Positions 1-10,175 of a stretch of DNA of 64,000 bases are shown piece by piece. Under the pieces are notes generated by a model. That model worked only from the letters and a program-made list of their open reading frames with translations. It was not told the origin of the DNA and did not search any database. A program made the position numbers and the translations under genes. Position 1 is the first letter of the stretch. Each line of letters opens with the position of its first letter. The stretch comes from Pyropia yezoensis (lineage: Eukaryota; Rhodophyta; Bangiophyceae; Bangiales; Bangiaceae): the NCBI GenBank assembly GCA_009829735.1, contig CM020618.1, positions 35,812,894 to 35,876,893 of the forward strand, read 5' to 3'.

Positions 1-1736
1 ACCTGCGCCAGCCGCCGCCGCTCCTCAGAGAGCTTGATCAGTCGCGCCACACAGTCCCCCACGCCAATCATCTGCACAATGGGCGAGCGGACGGCGTAGT
101 CGTCCACCTCGGACGGGTCTCCGACGGGGAATCCGGCAGGCAAAGGGGTGGGCGGAGTGCGACCCGCAGCGGCGGTGGGGCCGCCAGCCGGGCCGCCGCC
201 GCCACCATCCCCACCGCCACCCTCACTGCCGCCGCCACCCCCCGCAGCCGCCAAAGTGGTGGCAGAGGGGGCGGCGGCAGCGGCCGCAGGGACGGCCGCA
301 GCAGGCCCAAGCTCCCCCGCGCCACTGCCCCCGCCGCCAACGCCGCCCCCCCCAGCGCCCTGACCGTGAGCATACGGCCGTCCCGGCAACATAGCGCCTG
401 ACGGCGGGCGTGGCGGGTGCCCTCCCCCCCCCGCCAGGCCGACGCCGCCGACAAAGCCGCTGGCATCGCCATTGGGCAGCCCCCCGGCGCTGCTCCCTCC
501 CCCGAGCCCCGCGGCGCCGCCAAGACTGCCCTGCGGGGGCCGGACAGACGGGGACGTCGCACCCCCGCCACCGCCTCCGCCACCGCCCCCGCCACCACCG
601 CCTGCCAAGGACGCAGGCAGCCCCGGTGAGCTGTACAGCTGCGGTGAGTGGCGGTACGACTGCGACGGCGTTGCGTGCGCGGGGGGGTGGGGTAGGAGGA
701 GCCCCGCGTGAGGCGACGGACCCGGCGCCGCCGGCGGGTGCGCCCGCAGGTGGGCCGGCGGGGATGTCACTGGAAGTTGTGGTTGGGGCTGGTAGGGGTG
801 CCCCTGCTGCTGCGACGGATGGGGGTAGGGGCGCTGTTGCTGCTGCGGCTGCTGCTGCTGCTGCTGCTGCAGCTGCAGCTGTTGCGATTGCTGCTGCTGC
901 TGTTGCGTTGGGTGCATGGGGTGCTGCTGCTGCTGCTGTGGGTGCTGCTGCAGCTGTGGGTGCTGCTCCTGCAACTGCTGCTGTTGCCGTGCGGCCGCAG
1001 TCGCTGCCACCATCGCCTGCTCCTGCCGCATCTGCTGCAGCCGCACCTGCTGCAGCCGCGCCTGCTGCGCCGCCCGCCCGCCCGGTATGGACGCGTACTG
1101 AGCGGCGGCGGCGGCGGCTGCAAAGCCCGCCTGCCGCGCCGCGGACGGGTGATGCGTTTGTGTTGGCGACGCGCCAGCGGCGGCGGCGGCCGCCGCCACC
1201 GCCGCCGCCGCCGCCGCCGCCGACGCCTGAAGCTGGTGAACGGTCGGGCGGGGCGGGCCGTGGCCGCCGCCGCCGCCGACGCCGCCGACACCGCCCACCC
1301 GGGGGCCCCTGCCAACACCGCCGCCGCCGCCATTCCCGCCACTCATGACACCACGACCGCCGGCCGACGGTGCTCCCCCCCCCGCCAGCGATTGCAAGTA
1401 GTAGGAGTGAGCCGCCTCGGGGTGCCCACCCCCCCCCTCAGCTCCCAGGGGGTGGTCCCCTACCCCTCCGCCGACGCCACCGCGCATCCCAGGCGGAAGC
1501 TCATAGCCGAGAGTGTCGAGCGCCCCGCCGCCGCCGCCGCCGCCAGGACCGCCAGTACCACTGGGGCCGCCGGGGACGGGGCCAGGACCAGAAGCCCCCC
1601 CCCCCGCGGTGCGGGCGCTGCCCTCAGAGCGGGCGCCGCCCCCGCCATGCGACGGCGGGCGGCTGCCCGACACGGCGGCAGCGGCGGCAGCGGAAGCGAC
1701 CGCGGCGGCCGCCTCCTGCGACGGTGTCGGCTCCAT
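1..1736 (-). CDS. PolyQ/Gly/Ala-rich protein, N-terminal part (runs off window edge)
   Basis: Starting at the ATG at 1736, one minus-strand frame stays open to base 1, giving at least 578 residues without a stop, so the gene continues beyond the window. The protein begins MEPTPSQEAAAV. It passes through Gly- and Ala-rich stretches, then a Gln-rich segment encoded around 790-1070 (runs such as QLQLQQQQQQQ with charged LQQVRLQQMRQEQ), then more Gly/Pro. The least repetitive part is encoded at about 3-120: SEVDDYAVRSPIVQMIGVGD followed by CVARLIKLSEERRRLAQ, a likely folded or helical segment. PolyQ/Gly composition of this kind is common in transcription coactivators, but I recognise no family. 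The frame passes through several homopolymers without breaking, which supports a real gene. The identity is unknown because the conserved part lies off the edge. Confidence 0.7.
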   Translation of the reverse strand, partial: MEPTPSQEAAAAVASAAAAAAVSGSRPPSHGGGGARSEGSARTAGGGASGPGPVPGGPSGTGGPGGGGGGGALDTLGYELPPGMRGGVGGGVGDHPLGAEGGGGHPEAAHSYYLQSLAGGGAPSAGGRGVMSGGNGGGGGVGRGPRVGGVGGVGGGGGHGPPRPTVHQLQASAAAAAAAVAAAAAAAGASPTQTHHPSAARQAGFAAAAAAAQYASIPGGRAAQQARLQQVRLQQMRQEQAMVAATAAARQQQQLQEQHPQLQQHPQQQQQHPMHPTQQQQQQSQQLQLQQQQQQQPQQQQRPYPHPSQQQGHPYQPQPQLPVTSPPAHLRAHPPAAPGPSPHAGLLLPHPPAHATPSQSYRHSPQLYSSPGLPASLAGGGGGGGGGGGGGGATSPSVRPPQGSLGGAAGLGGGSSAGGLPNGDASGFVGGVGLAGGGGHPPRPPSGAMLPGRPYAHGQGAGGGGVGGGGSGAGELGPAAAVPAAAAAAPSATTLAAAGGGGGSEGGGGDGGGGGPAGGPTAAAGRTPPTPLPAGFPVGDPSEVDDYAVRSPIVQMIGVGDCVARLIKLSEERRRLAQ

Positions 1737-4700
1737 CCTTCCCGCCCTTCCCCCTGCCCCGCCCGCCCGCCCGCCGCGGGGGGGGGCTGCCGGGCGTCGC
1801 AAGCCAACGGGCGCGCGGGGAGGGGGCAGGCGACGTCGACTAACCCGCTGATGAGGGCACCGGGTTGTCAGCAAAGCAGCGAGGGAACAAAAAAAAAGAA
1901 AAAGAAGAAAACGGCAAGACAAAAAAGAGAACTGCAAAGGAGAACACAAAAATGCCACTGAACCGCCCCGGCAGAAACGAAAGAGCGGAAGGGGGGTATG
2001 GGCGGGAGGGCCTGGGGGCGAAGAGGCGGCGAGGGAACCACCACACCGGCGCACGGGGGGGGGGGGGGCAGCGTCCCAGCCGCGGCACGGCCCGTCAACC
2101 CCCCCCCACCAAGTCGGCACGAAGGCGGCGGGGGAGCGGCCGCGGCCGCGGCCCGCCGTCGTCTGCAGTCGCGGGCGGGCGAGGCAACTTCCCCCCTCCC
2201 CCCCCCCCGCCCCCCCCCTGTTTGCTCCTCTTCCGCTCAGACAGAAGGCACCCGCCGACGCGGCGGTGGGCGCAGAGCGCGGCTGGGCAACGGCGGCGAC
2301 GCGACGGGCGGTTGCCGCGCGCGCCGCGCCACGGGACGAGTCACCCTGGCGGCGGGCAGACCCTGACTGGTGAGTGGCCGCGCGTTTGCGCCGCGGACCC
2401 GCTTCGGGCGTGTGCATCGGTATCGCTGCAAGTGGGGCGGGCGCGTGCCGACTGGATCGCGCACAAGTATGTACTCCGTACCATGACAGACAGACATAAA
2501 TGCCATTTACACTCTATGCATACGAAATCTTGCACACAGATTCCGGTCGTGCAGACACCAAATAACGGCTTGTCATCAGATGTTCCCGGCGACGCGTGCC
2601 GTTCCCGGCGCCGTTCCCGGCGACACGTGCCGCTCAGATTGGATGGCAAAAAACCGAGACTTTTCAGCGCCAGAGTTTATTCTATGTTATTCATGTGAAT
2701 GTGGTTTACAAACTCAATATTCCGTTTCATTACTGGCTCAGAACTCACCAGCAGGCCTTCGCCTTACCTCGCCAGTATGTAGGTACCTCACGTGCATCGG
2801 TCAGTCGTACGCGCCCCCGTGCTGATGCTCGATGTGCTCGGCGTCGTCTGACAGAGTGCGCGGCTAGCGAAGGTGGCTACGAGGGCAGAGGAGGCGCCGG
2901 CGCAGCATCAACTTGAGTGATTGATATTTGCTTCCCTCCGCTCCTTTTGAGACCTTCATATAGCCTGGGAGGTGTGGAGAAGACGACGTTGACACGGGCG
3001 AGGGGCATAATGGATTCGCTTTGTGCCGCGGCACGTCGTCAGGTGGTCACTGCTCTTGCGGCCGTCAGAGCAGTGGCCACCTGACGAGGTGACCACCGGC
3101 GCAGGGGCACGCCTTGAAGTATACTCTGAATGTAATGGCGAATAGAGTGGGAGGAAGCAAGCACCCGGGGGGGTGGTGGTGGCTGCCCCTTCCTGGAGTG
3201 TACAAGCATTAAGCGGACACGTCAACGAAAGAATAATCTATTGTTAGCGAAGCTCCTCTGGGAGACGGACATCGATCTTGTCACGCTAACGCCAATTGAT
3301 TGGTCCACGTATTTGCAATGTCAAATTGCTCCTGGCCACATGTTGGATCGGTTTGGCTCGTGAGGTACGATGCGGGACCCGTCGGTGGTGTCCAGCGGCC
3401 TCGTCGGGGTGGCCTTGTGGTGCGCGGAGCGCTTGGGGAGGACGGGCGGCCTTGTAGGAGATGGGGGAGAGGACTGGGGGTCGCCCAGCTGTGGTGCTCA
3501 CCCGCCCCCTAAAGACGCCGGCTGTCTTCGCTATGACGCCACCCGTCCCCGGGAGGACCCCGCCCGCTTCAGCGAAGACGCGCCCGCCCCTTCCCACGAC
3601 GCCGCTCGCACAGAAGGGGGGGCTGGAGGTCGTAGTGAGGTTCTTCGGCTGTATATATGCATCCCAGGGAAAAGGAGGGTGGGTAGCAGTGAGGTGCTGT
3701 GGGGGTTGGCGGCTGCTGCCTGGGGGAGCGCGGCCGCGGCTGGGCGGGGGTCGGCCGCCGCCGGGCGAGGGGGGCGGCTGCGGCCGGAGGGGCGGCGGCT
3801 CTAGCCTGGGGGGCGGCAGGTACGGCCGTGCGGGGGGCGCCTGCTGCCGGGGGAGGGCGACTGATGCCGGCTGGGGGCTGGGGGCCGGCGGCGGCTGCCG
3901 GGGTAGGAGCGGCTGCGGCCAGGGGGGGTGGATGGTGTCTGCCTTGGGTAGGGTGGCTGCGGCTGAGCAGGGGTCTGCCCTTGACGGGCGGGGGGCGCGG
4001 CTGATGCCGGAAAGGGGGCGGCTGCGCCTGGACGGGAGGCGGCCGCCTGCGCGGCTGCCGGGGCGGCGCCGTTGTTGCCAGCCGCCGTGTGCCGCGCGGG
4101 GGATGGCGGCCGCCCGTGGGTTTGGGAAGGGGGGGGGGGGAGCGCCCCCCCGTCGGCGGCGCCACCCCGCCGCGCGCACGGGTGGCGGGCGAGTGCGCCA
4201 CGGACGGGCCGACCCGTTTCTCTCCCGGTTTTTTTTTTGTTTGTGTGCGACGTGCCACAGTGGTGCGCCGGCGCCGCTGTGGTGGTGGTCTCCGGCGGTG
4301 GTCGCGCGGCGGTGGTAGCGGCAATGCGGCGCGTTCCAGGGGGAGCGGCAGGCGTGGTAGGCGTGGGGAAGGGGGGAGTGACGGCGGGCGGCGGGGGTGA
4401 GATCCCCCCTTTCCCAACCCTGCCGCGTGTCACCGCTGACCATCCGCTCGCCGCCGCCGCTGCCGCCGCCGTCGGGCGCGGCGGCGCGGGCCGCGTTGGT
4501 GTCCGCCAGTGGCACGGAGCCGGCGCCGCGCACGCCCGACGGCGGCGGCCCGACGCGGCGGCGGGGGGCGCGTCGTGTCGTATCATACTCGATCCTCTCT
4601 GACACGTGTCAATGTCCCTCGGGGGAAAGGGACAGGTAACACAGAAAGGGGAACTACGAGAGTGGTAGTCCTGTTGCCTCACGTGCCTACTGGCAGAGCC

Positions 4701-4913
4701 AACGGATACGCACGGTAGTGCACACGGGGAAGAGGAAAGCAAACGCGCAGTTGTCTTTTTCCCTGAGGGCGCGGGCAAAGGGCGCCTCGCTGTCCCTCTT
4801 AACGTGCATCTGGGGGAGCCCCGGCACGTTGGCCATGTAGCCCCCCCCTACCCCCGAGTGGCCCCGACCCGAGTCTAACCTCGTCAGGTGGGGGGCCACT
4901 ATCACTACTAATT
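1737..4913. other. Intergenic, no supported gene
   Basis: Only low-complexity open frames are seen here (Pro-, Arg- and Gly-rich on both strands), which is expected from the base composition. The stretch holds an A-rich patch near 1885-1950, a less GC-rich block at about 2400-3300, and one strong hairpin at 3037-3086, listed separately. A short hairpin with a 7-bp stem (TGTCCCT ... AGGGACA) is at about 4612-4634. Confidence 0.5.
3037..3086. repeat. Near-perfect stem-loop
   Basis: CGTCAGGTGGTCACTGCTCT (3037-3056) is followed by a 10-base loop and AGAGCAGTGGCCACCTGACG (3067-3086). The arms are reverse complements with a single mismatch. No gene is adjacent. It could be the remnant of a small foldback element, or a structured transcript end. 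Confidence 0.7.
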
Positions 4914-5387
4914 CTATTCTTCCTCACTAATCTCACACTCAAGTTCTTTCAAATCAAGTCCCTCACGAATATGCAAAAACCCATCAGAAGTCCCTCTCTC
5001 ACATGTGGGTAGCGTAGTCCACCGCATCCCAGTGCCGGGCACGGGCCACGGCCGCCAACCATCCCCACACGGCGGGCGTGTCCTGGCACCTGGTGCCCCC
5101 TGGTCGCCATCCCGGGTCGGCGCCAAGTCAGGGCCAGGGATGCTACACGTCGGCCACGGAGGAGGTGGCCGCCGCCGCCGCCGCAGCCGCCGCCCCCGCC
5201 GCCGCCTTCCCGTCACTGCCGGCCACGGCGACGGCAACGGCGATGCCGCAGCCGACGCTGCCGCGAGGGAAGCCGTGGCGGCGGCGGCGGCGTGCGCTGA
5301 CTCGCAGGTGTGGATTGGCGGGGCGGGCAGTGCCGCTGTCCGCGGCATCACCGTTGGCGCGCGCCTGCCGGGCGGGCGGGACCGCAC
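4914..5387 (-). CDS. Short hypothetical ORF, doubtful
   Basis: A 157-codon minus-strand frame ends in a non-repetitive acidic tail (DGFLHIREGLDLKELECEIS). That tail is less biased than the surrounding sequence and is the only reason to mention the frame. The upstream part is Ala/Arg/Pro-rich and looks like a shadow of GC-rich DNA. No domain is recognised. It may be the C-terminal exon of a broken gene or simply a chance frame. Confidence 0.2.
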   Translation of the reverse strand: MRSRPPGRRAPTVMPRTAALPAPPIHTCESAHAAAAATASLAAASAAASPLPSPWPAVTGRRRRGRRLRRRRRPPPPWPTCSIPGPDLAPTRDGDQGAPGARTRPPCGDGWRPWPVPGTGMRWTTLPTCERGTSDGFLHIREGLDLKELECEISEEE

Positions 5388-6089
5388 GCGGCTGCTGGGA
5401 CGTGGAGCGGCCGGCCGGGTCTACCCGGCGACAGCTACCGCGGTGGGGGCTGACGGGGGGGGGACATCCCGCCCCGCCAGACAACACCCCCCCGCCAACC
5501 CGGCCACGGCGAGCCTCATCCGCGCCCGCTACCTCCAAAACGCCGAACGCGACCGGCATGTAGCCGGTCACCAGCGCAGCTACGCCACGCCACGGCAGCT
5601 ACGGGGGGGGGGGGCTCAGCAACCAGCGGGCGGTGGCGAGGGCAGCCGCAACCCGACGACGGCGGCAGGGGCAGCGGCGGAGAGCCAGCGGCCGGCCGAC
5701 GGCGGCGACTGCGGCGGGGGCGACCGTAGGAGGGGGGGGGCGGCGACCAGCCGACGGCGGCAACCACGGTGGCCGTGGCAGTCGCGGGGGGCCAGCTGCC
5801 CGCCGGCGGCGGCGGTGGCCAGCCGGCCGCGAGGACGATGGCGGCCAGCCGGCGGCAGCGTCGGCTGCGGCGGCCGCGGCGGCGGCTGCGGCGGCGGCGG
5901 CGGCGGCTGCGGCGGTGGCCGCAAGCCAGCGCCGGCGGCAACGGTGGCCAATTGGCGGTGGCAAGCCGGCGTCGTCCGGCCGGCGGCGGCGGCGGCGGCG
6001 GGGGGAGGGCGGCGACCAGTCGGCAACGGCGGCGGCGGCGGCGTGGGCCAGATGACAGGCGTTGCTACTCCCAGCGAATGGAAATAAAG

Positions 6090-6572
6090 AGGGGCCCAGT
6101 CCAACTGTCCCCCCTCCCCCCACTCGCGTGGCGGGGCAAGGCGGGGAGGTCGGTGCGTCCCCGCCCCCCCCCCGCCACCTAGGCGACGTTCTCGGGGGGC
6201 GGGGGGGGCGAGAGGGGGGGGCGGAAACGGAGGCGAGGGGGGGATCAGTGCAACAGACTGTCCCCCCCCCCCCCCAACGCGCGTGGCAAGGCAAGGGGGG
6301 GCCCCGGTGCGCCCGCGCCCGCCCCCCCTCCCCCACCCGGACGACGCTTTTTGGGGGGGCGGGGGGGTCGAGGGGGGGCGGCGGAAACGGGGGCGAGGGA
6401 AGAACCGGTGCAACAGACTGCCCCCCCCCCCCCCCCCAAACGCGCATGGCGGGGCAAGGGGGGACCCCGGTGCGCCCGCCCCCGCCCCCCCTCCCCCACC
6501 CGGACGACGCTTTTTGGGGAGGCGGGGGGGTCAAGGGGGGGGGGCGAAAACGGGGGCAGGGAAGGCCCCTGT
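6090..6572. repeat. ~160-bp GC-rich tandem repeat, first array
   Basis: Three to four imperfect units recur at about 160-base spacing. Each is marked by GTGCAACAGACTG followed by a long C run, then CGCGTGGC/CGCATGGC, then CCGGTGCGCCCGC, then GACGACGCTTTTTGGGG and a G-rich segment. Landmarks are at about 6249 and 6409, with a partial unit near 6106. The strong C/G strand asymmetry within each unit makes both strands open in most frames. Confidence 0.8.
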
Positions 6573-7451
6573 GCAACTTGGGCGGGCCGGCAGGCCACAA
6601 ACATTGAATTGGGGCACGCCGGAAGTCCACAGACGTTGACTTGGGTAGGCCGGGAGGCCACCGACGTCGATTTGTGCCGCCAGGCAGGCCACCGACATTG
6701 AATTCGGCAGCCCGGCAGGCCACCGACATTGAATTGGACAGCCCGGCAGGCCACCAACTGTGATCTGGGCCGCCCTGCAGACCACCGACTTCGAATTGGG
6801 CCGCCCGGCAGGCCACCGACGTTGAATTCGGCAGTGCGGCAGGCCACCGAGATTGAATTGGACAGCTCGGCAGGCCACCGACATTGAATTGGGCCGCCCG
6901 GCAGGCCACCGACATTGAACTGGGCCGCCCGGCAGGCCACCGACTTTGAAATGGGCAGCCCGGCAGGCCACCTACTTTGAAATAGGCGGGCCGGCAGGCC
7001 ACCGACAACGGATTGGGCAGCCCGGCAGGCCACCGACGTTCCATTGGGCCTGCTTGCAGGCCACTGACGTTGAATTGGGCAGCTCGGCAGGCCACCCATT
7101 TTAGCTTCAGCAGGCCGGCAGGCCACCTACTGTGGAATGGGCAGGCCGGCAGGCCACCGACTTCGAATTGGGCCTGCTTGCAGGCCACCGACTTTGAACT
7201 GGGCAGCCCGGCAGGCCACCGACATTGAACTGAGCCGCCCGGCAGGCCACCGACATTGAACTGGGCCACCCGGCAGGCCACCGTATTTGAAATGGGCAGC
7301 CCAGCAGGCCACCTACTTTGAAGTATGCAGCCCGGCAGGCCACCCACTTTGAAATGGGCAGACCGGCAGGCCACCTACAATGGATTGGGCAGGTCGGCAG
7401 GGAACGGACTTTGCATAGGGCCTGCTTGCAGGCCACCGGCTTTGAACTGGG
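6573..7451 (+). repeat. 31-bp minisatellite array, copy 1
   Basis: About 27 degenerate units of 31 bp share the core GCCCGGCAGGCCACC followed by GACATTGAATTGGG or variants. Because 31 is not a multiple of 3 and the unit lacks stops in the minus-strand frames, three units make a 31-residue protein-like period (for example SVACRAAQFNVGGLPG). No promoter or start supports expression. I treat it as satellite DNA. Confidence 0.9.
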
Positions 7452-7694
7452 CCGGCGGCAGCGTCCGCTGTGGCGGCGGCGGCGGCGGCTGCGGCGGCGG
7501 CGGCGGCGGCTGCGGCGGTGGCCGCAAGCCAGCGCCGGCGGCAACGGTGGCCAATTGGCGGTGGCAAGCCGGCGTCGTCCGGCCGGCGGCGGCGGCGGCG
7601 GCGGGGGGAGGGCGGCGACCAGTCGGCAACGGCGGCGGCGGCGGCGTGGGCCAGATGACAGGCGTTGCTACTCCCAGCGAATGGAAATAAAGAG

Positions 7695-8177
7695 GGGCCC
7701 AGTCCAACTGTCCCCCCTCCCCCCACTCGCGTGGCGGGGCAAGGCGGGGAGGTCGGTGCGTCCCCCCCCCCCCCCGCCACCTAGGCGACGTTTTCGGGGG
7801 GCGGGGGGGGCGAGAGGGGGGGGCGGAAACGGAGGCGAGGGGGGGACCGGTGCAACAGACTGTCCCCCCCCCCCCCCCCAACGCGCGTGGCAAGGCAAGG
7901 GGAGGCCCCGGTGCGCCCGCCCCCGCCCCCCCTCCCCCACCCAGACGACGCTTTTTGGGGGGGCGGGGGGGTCGAGGGGGGGCGGCGGAAACGGGGGCGA
8001 GGGAAGAACCGGTGCAACAGACTGCCCCCCCCCCCCCCCCCAAACGCGCATGGCGGGGCAAGGGGGGACCCCGGTGCGCCCGCCCTCGCCCCCCCTCCCC
8101 CACCCGGACGACGCTTTTTGGGGAGGCGGGGGGGTCAAGGGGGGGGGGCGAAAACGGGGGCAGGGAAGGCCCCTGTG
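7695..8177. repeat. ~160-bp GC-rich tandem repeat, second array
   Basis: This is the duplicated counterpart of the array at 6090-6572, with the same landmarks: GTGCAACAGACTG near 7850 and 8010, and GACGACGCTTTTTGGGG near 7946 and 8106. C-run lengths differ between copies, as expected for slippage or assembly uncertainty. Confidence 0.8.
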
Positions 8178-9130
8178 CAACTTGGGCGGGCCGGCAGGCC
8201 ACAAACATTGAATTGGGGCACGCCGGAAGTCCACAGACGTTGACTTGGGTAGGCCGGGAGGCCACCGACGTCGATTTGTGCCGCCAGGCAGGCCACCGAC
8301 ATTGAATTCGGCAGCCCGGCAGGCCACCGACATTGAATTGGACAGCCCGGCAGGCCACCAACTGTGATCTGGGCCGCCCTGCAGACCACCGACTTCGAAT
8401 TGGGCCGCCCGGCAGGCCACCGACGTTGAATTCGGCAGTGCGGCAGGCCACCGAGATTGAGTTGGACAGCTCGGCAGGCCACCGACATTGAATTGGGCCG
8501 CCCGGCAGGCCACCGACATTGAACTGGGCCGCCCGGCAGGCCACCGACTTTGAAATGGGCAGCCCGGCAGGCCACCTACTTTGAAATAGGCGGGCCGGCA
8601 GGCCACCGACAACGGATTGGGCAGCCCGGCAGGCCACCGACGTTCCATTGGGCCTGCTTGCAGGCCACTGACGTTGAATTGGGCAGCCCGGCAGGCCACC
8701 CATTTTAGCTTCAGCAGGCCGGCAGGCCACCTACTGTGGATTGGGCAGGCCGGCAGGCCACCGACTTCGAATTGGGCCTGCTTGCAGGCCACCGACTTTG
8801 AACTGGGCAGCCCGGCAGGCCACCGACATTGAACTGAGCAGCCCGGCAGGCCACCGACATTGAACTGAGCCGCCCGGCAGGCCACCGTATTTGAAATGGG
8901 CAGCCCAGCAGGCCACCTACTTTGAAGTATGCAGCCCGGCAGGCCACCCACTTTGAAATGGGCAGACCGGCAGGCCACCTACAATGGATTGGGCAGGTCG
9001 GCAGGGAACGGACTTTGCATAGGGCCTGCTTGCAGGCCACCGGCTTTGAACTGGGCAGCCCGGCAGGCCATCTACTCTAAAAATACGTGGCGCAGATCGG
9101 CAGGCCACCGAGAGTGAATTCGTCAGCCCG
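8178..9130 (+). repeat. 31-bp minisatellite array, copy 2
   Basis: This is the duplicate of the array at 6573-7451, extended by a few extra units that decay into unique sequence near 9130-9150 (the last recognisable core is CAGCCCGGCGGGCCTCC). Unit order is the same as in copy 1 apart from point changes, so it arose by duplication of the block and not by independent expansion. Confidence 0.9.
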
Positions 9131-9930
9131 GCGGGCCTCCGATAATGGATTGTGTGAGGAACCACGCACACTTGGGCAGCTCTTAGCGTACTCGCTATGA
9201 AAAGGATACGGCGCGACGTCGGTGGTGATCGAGGGGGGCTCAAAGGGACACGGTCGTCTTTGGTCTGTGTCTGTGGTTGCCCCTCCGGTCCCCCACGGTG
9301 GCGCCGACACCCACGCACTATGTACTCGCGTCCGGGCACCCGAGGTGCCCCAAAGCATGCGTTTCCCCGTCGCGCCGCCGGTAGGCACAGAACGGTCCAA
9401 AAACAAAGCATGGTTCTCAGAATAAAGCATGGGCGGGCGTGCGCACTAAAGGAGTGCAGCCCCAGTTTGCCCCAAACGGATGGGTCCGGCGTGCGGCGCC
9501 CAGTGCGACGTCCCAGCCGGCCCCAGACGCCAGTCGGTCCGAGGGTCCGAGAGGCGTGTAAGCACGGTTCGATCGAGTCGACCAAGTCGGCCAGCCAGCT
9601 AGCCAGTCATATCGCTGCAATGCTGCGGCGAGGACATTGTAACGGACTCGCCAGCTGTGGCAGATGTGGCTCGTCATGGGTGCTGACGGCGGAGCCTTCC
9701 GACAGGCCATGATGGGTTGTCAATGGCTGCTGTCGTGCGGCCAGCAGACACCGTGAGACAGTGGCTGGCTCATTTTGAGTCTGGAAGGTACACCGCGCCA
9801 TGCCCCACAATACAAGGAATTGATCCATGTTGCCACGAGTTGGTTCGGCACGATCTGCAAGGAGAGGTCCCAGATATTATCGCTTTGGTATGAGGCATGG
9901 GATTAGGGGGGAAGTCCTTACAGCCACGCA
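9131..9930. other. Unique spacer between inverted minisatellite arrays
   Basis: Non-repetitive sequence of moderate GC separates the plus-oriented and minus-oriented 31-bp arrays. Open frames on both strands reach 100-220 codons, but none shows a recognisable motif or a convincing start. I see no RNA gene. Confidence 0.4.
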
Positions 9931-10175
9931 GTGTCGGTGGCCTGCCGGCCTGTCCAGATCCATTGTAGGTGGCCTGCCGGCCTGTGCAACGTTCTGTCTG
10001 TGGCCTGCCTGCCTATGCCACGTACTATCGGAGGCCTGCCGGCCTATGCCACGTATTGACGGTGGCCTGCCTGCCTGTGCCACGCATTGTCGGTGGCCTG
10101 CCGGCCAGCCCAATTCAAATTCCCTGGCCCGCCGGCTTGCTCCAATCCCGTAAAGGTGGCTCGTCAGCAGGCCCC
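9931..10175 (-). repeat. 31-bp minisatellite, inverted short array
   Basis: About seven or eight units of the same 31-bp family are present in the opposite orientation (GGTGGCCTGCCGGCCTGT...). They are followed by a degenerate reverse-orientation version of the GC-rich repeat at about 10200-10500 with very long C and G runs. The order mirrors the arrays to the left, so this is an inverted arrangement of the same composite satellite. Confidence 0.85.

Larger units (their letters stand above)
5849..9055. repeat. 1.6-kb tandem duplication
   Basis: The segment 5849-7451 is repeated almost exactly at 7452-9055 (offset about 1603 bases). Both copies start CCGGCGGCAGCGTC and contain, in order, a GGC-rich tract, the GCAAGCCAGCGCC block, a series of ~160-bp GC-rich repeats and a 31-bp minisatellite array. 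They differ by scattered substitutions and homopolymer lengths, so the duplication is young. Long frames crossing it in several phases are products of repeat periodicity, not genes. Confidence 0.9.

Noticed and set aside
3286-4605. 439-codon Pro/Arg-rich minus-strand frame
   Set aside because: Overlapping frames on both strands are equally long and biased. No motif or domain.
5599-8978. Very long minus-strand frames (up to about 590 codons) across the satellite
   Set aside because: They exist because the 31-bp unit lacks stops and cycles through phases. They duplicate exactly with the 1.6-kb block and have no independent coding evidence.
6573-9130. Regular short repeats resembling a CRISPR array
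   Set aside because: The 31-bp units are contiguous, degenerate and without unique spacers, and the setting is eukaryotic. This is a minisatellite.
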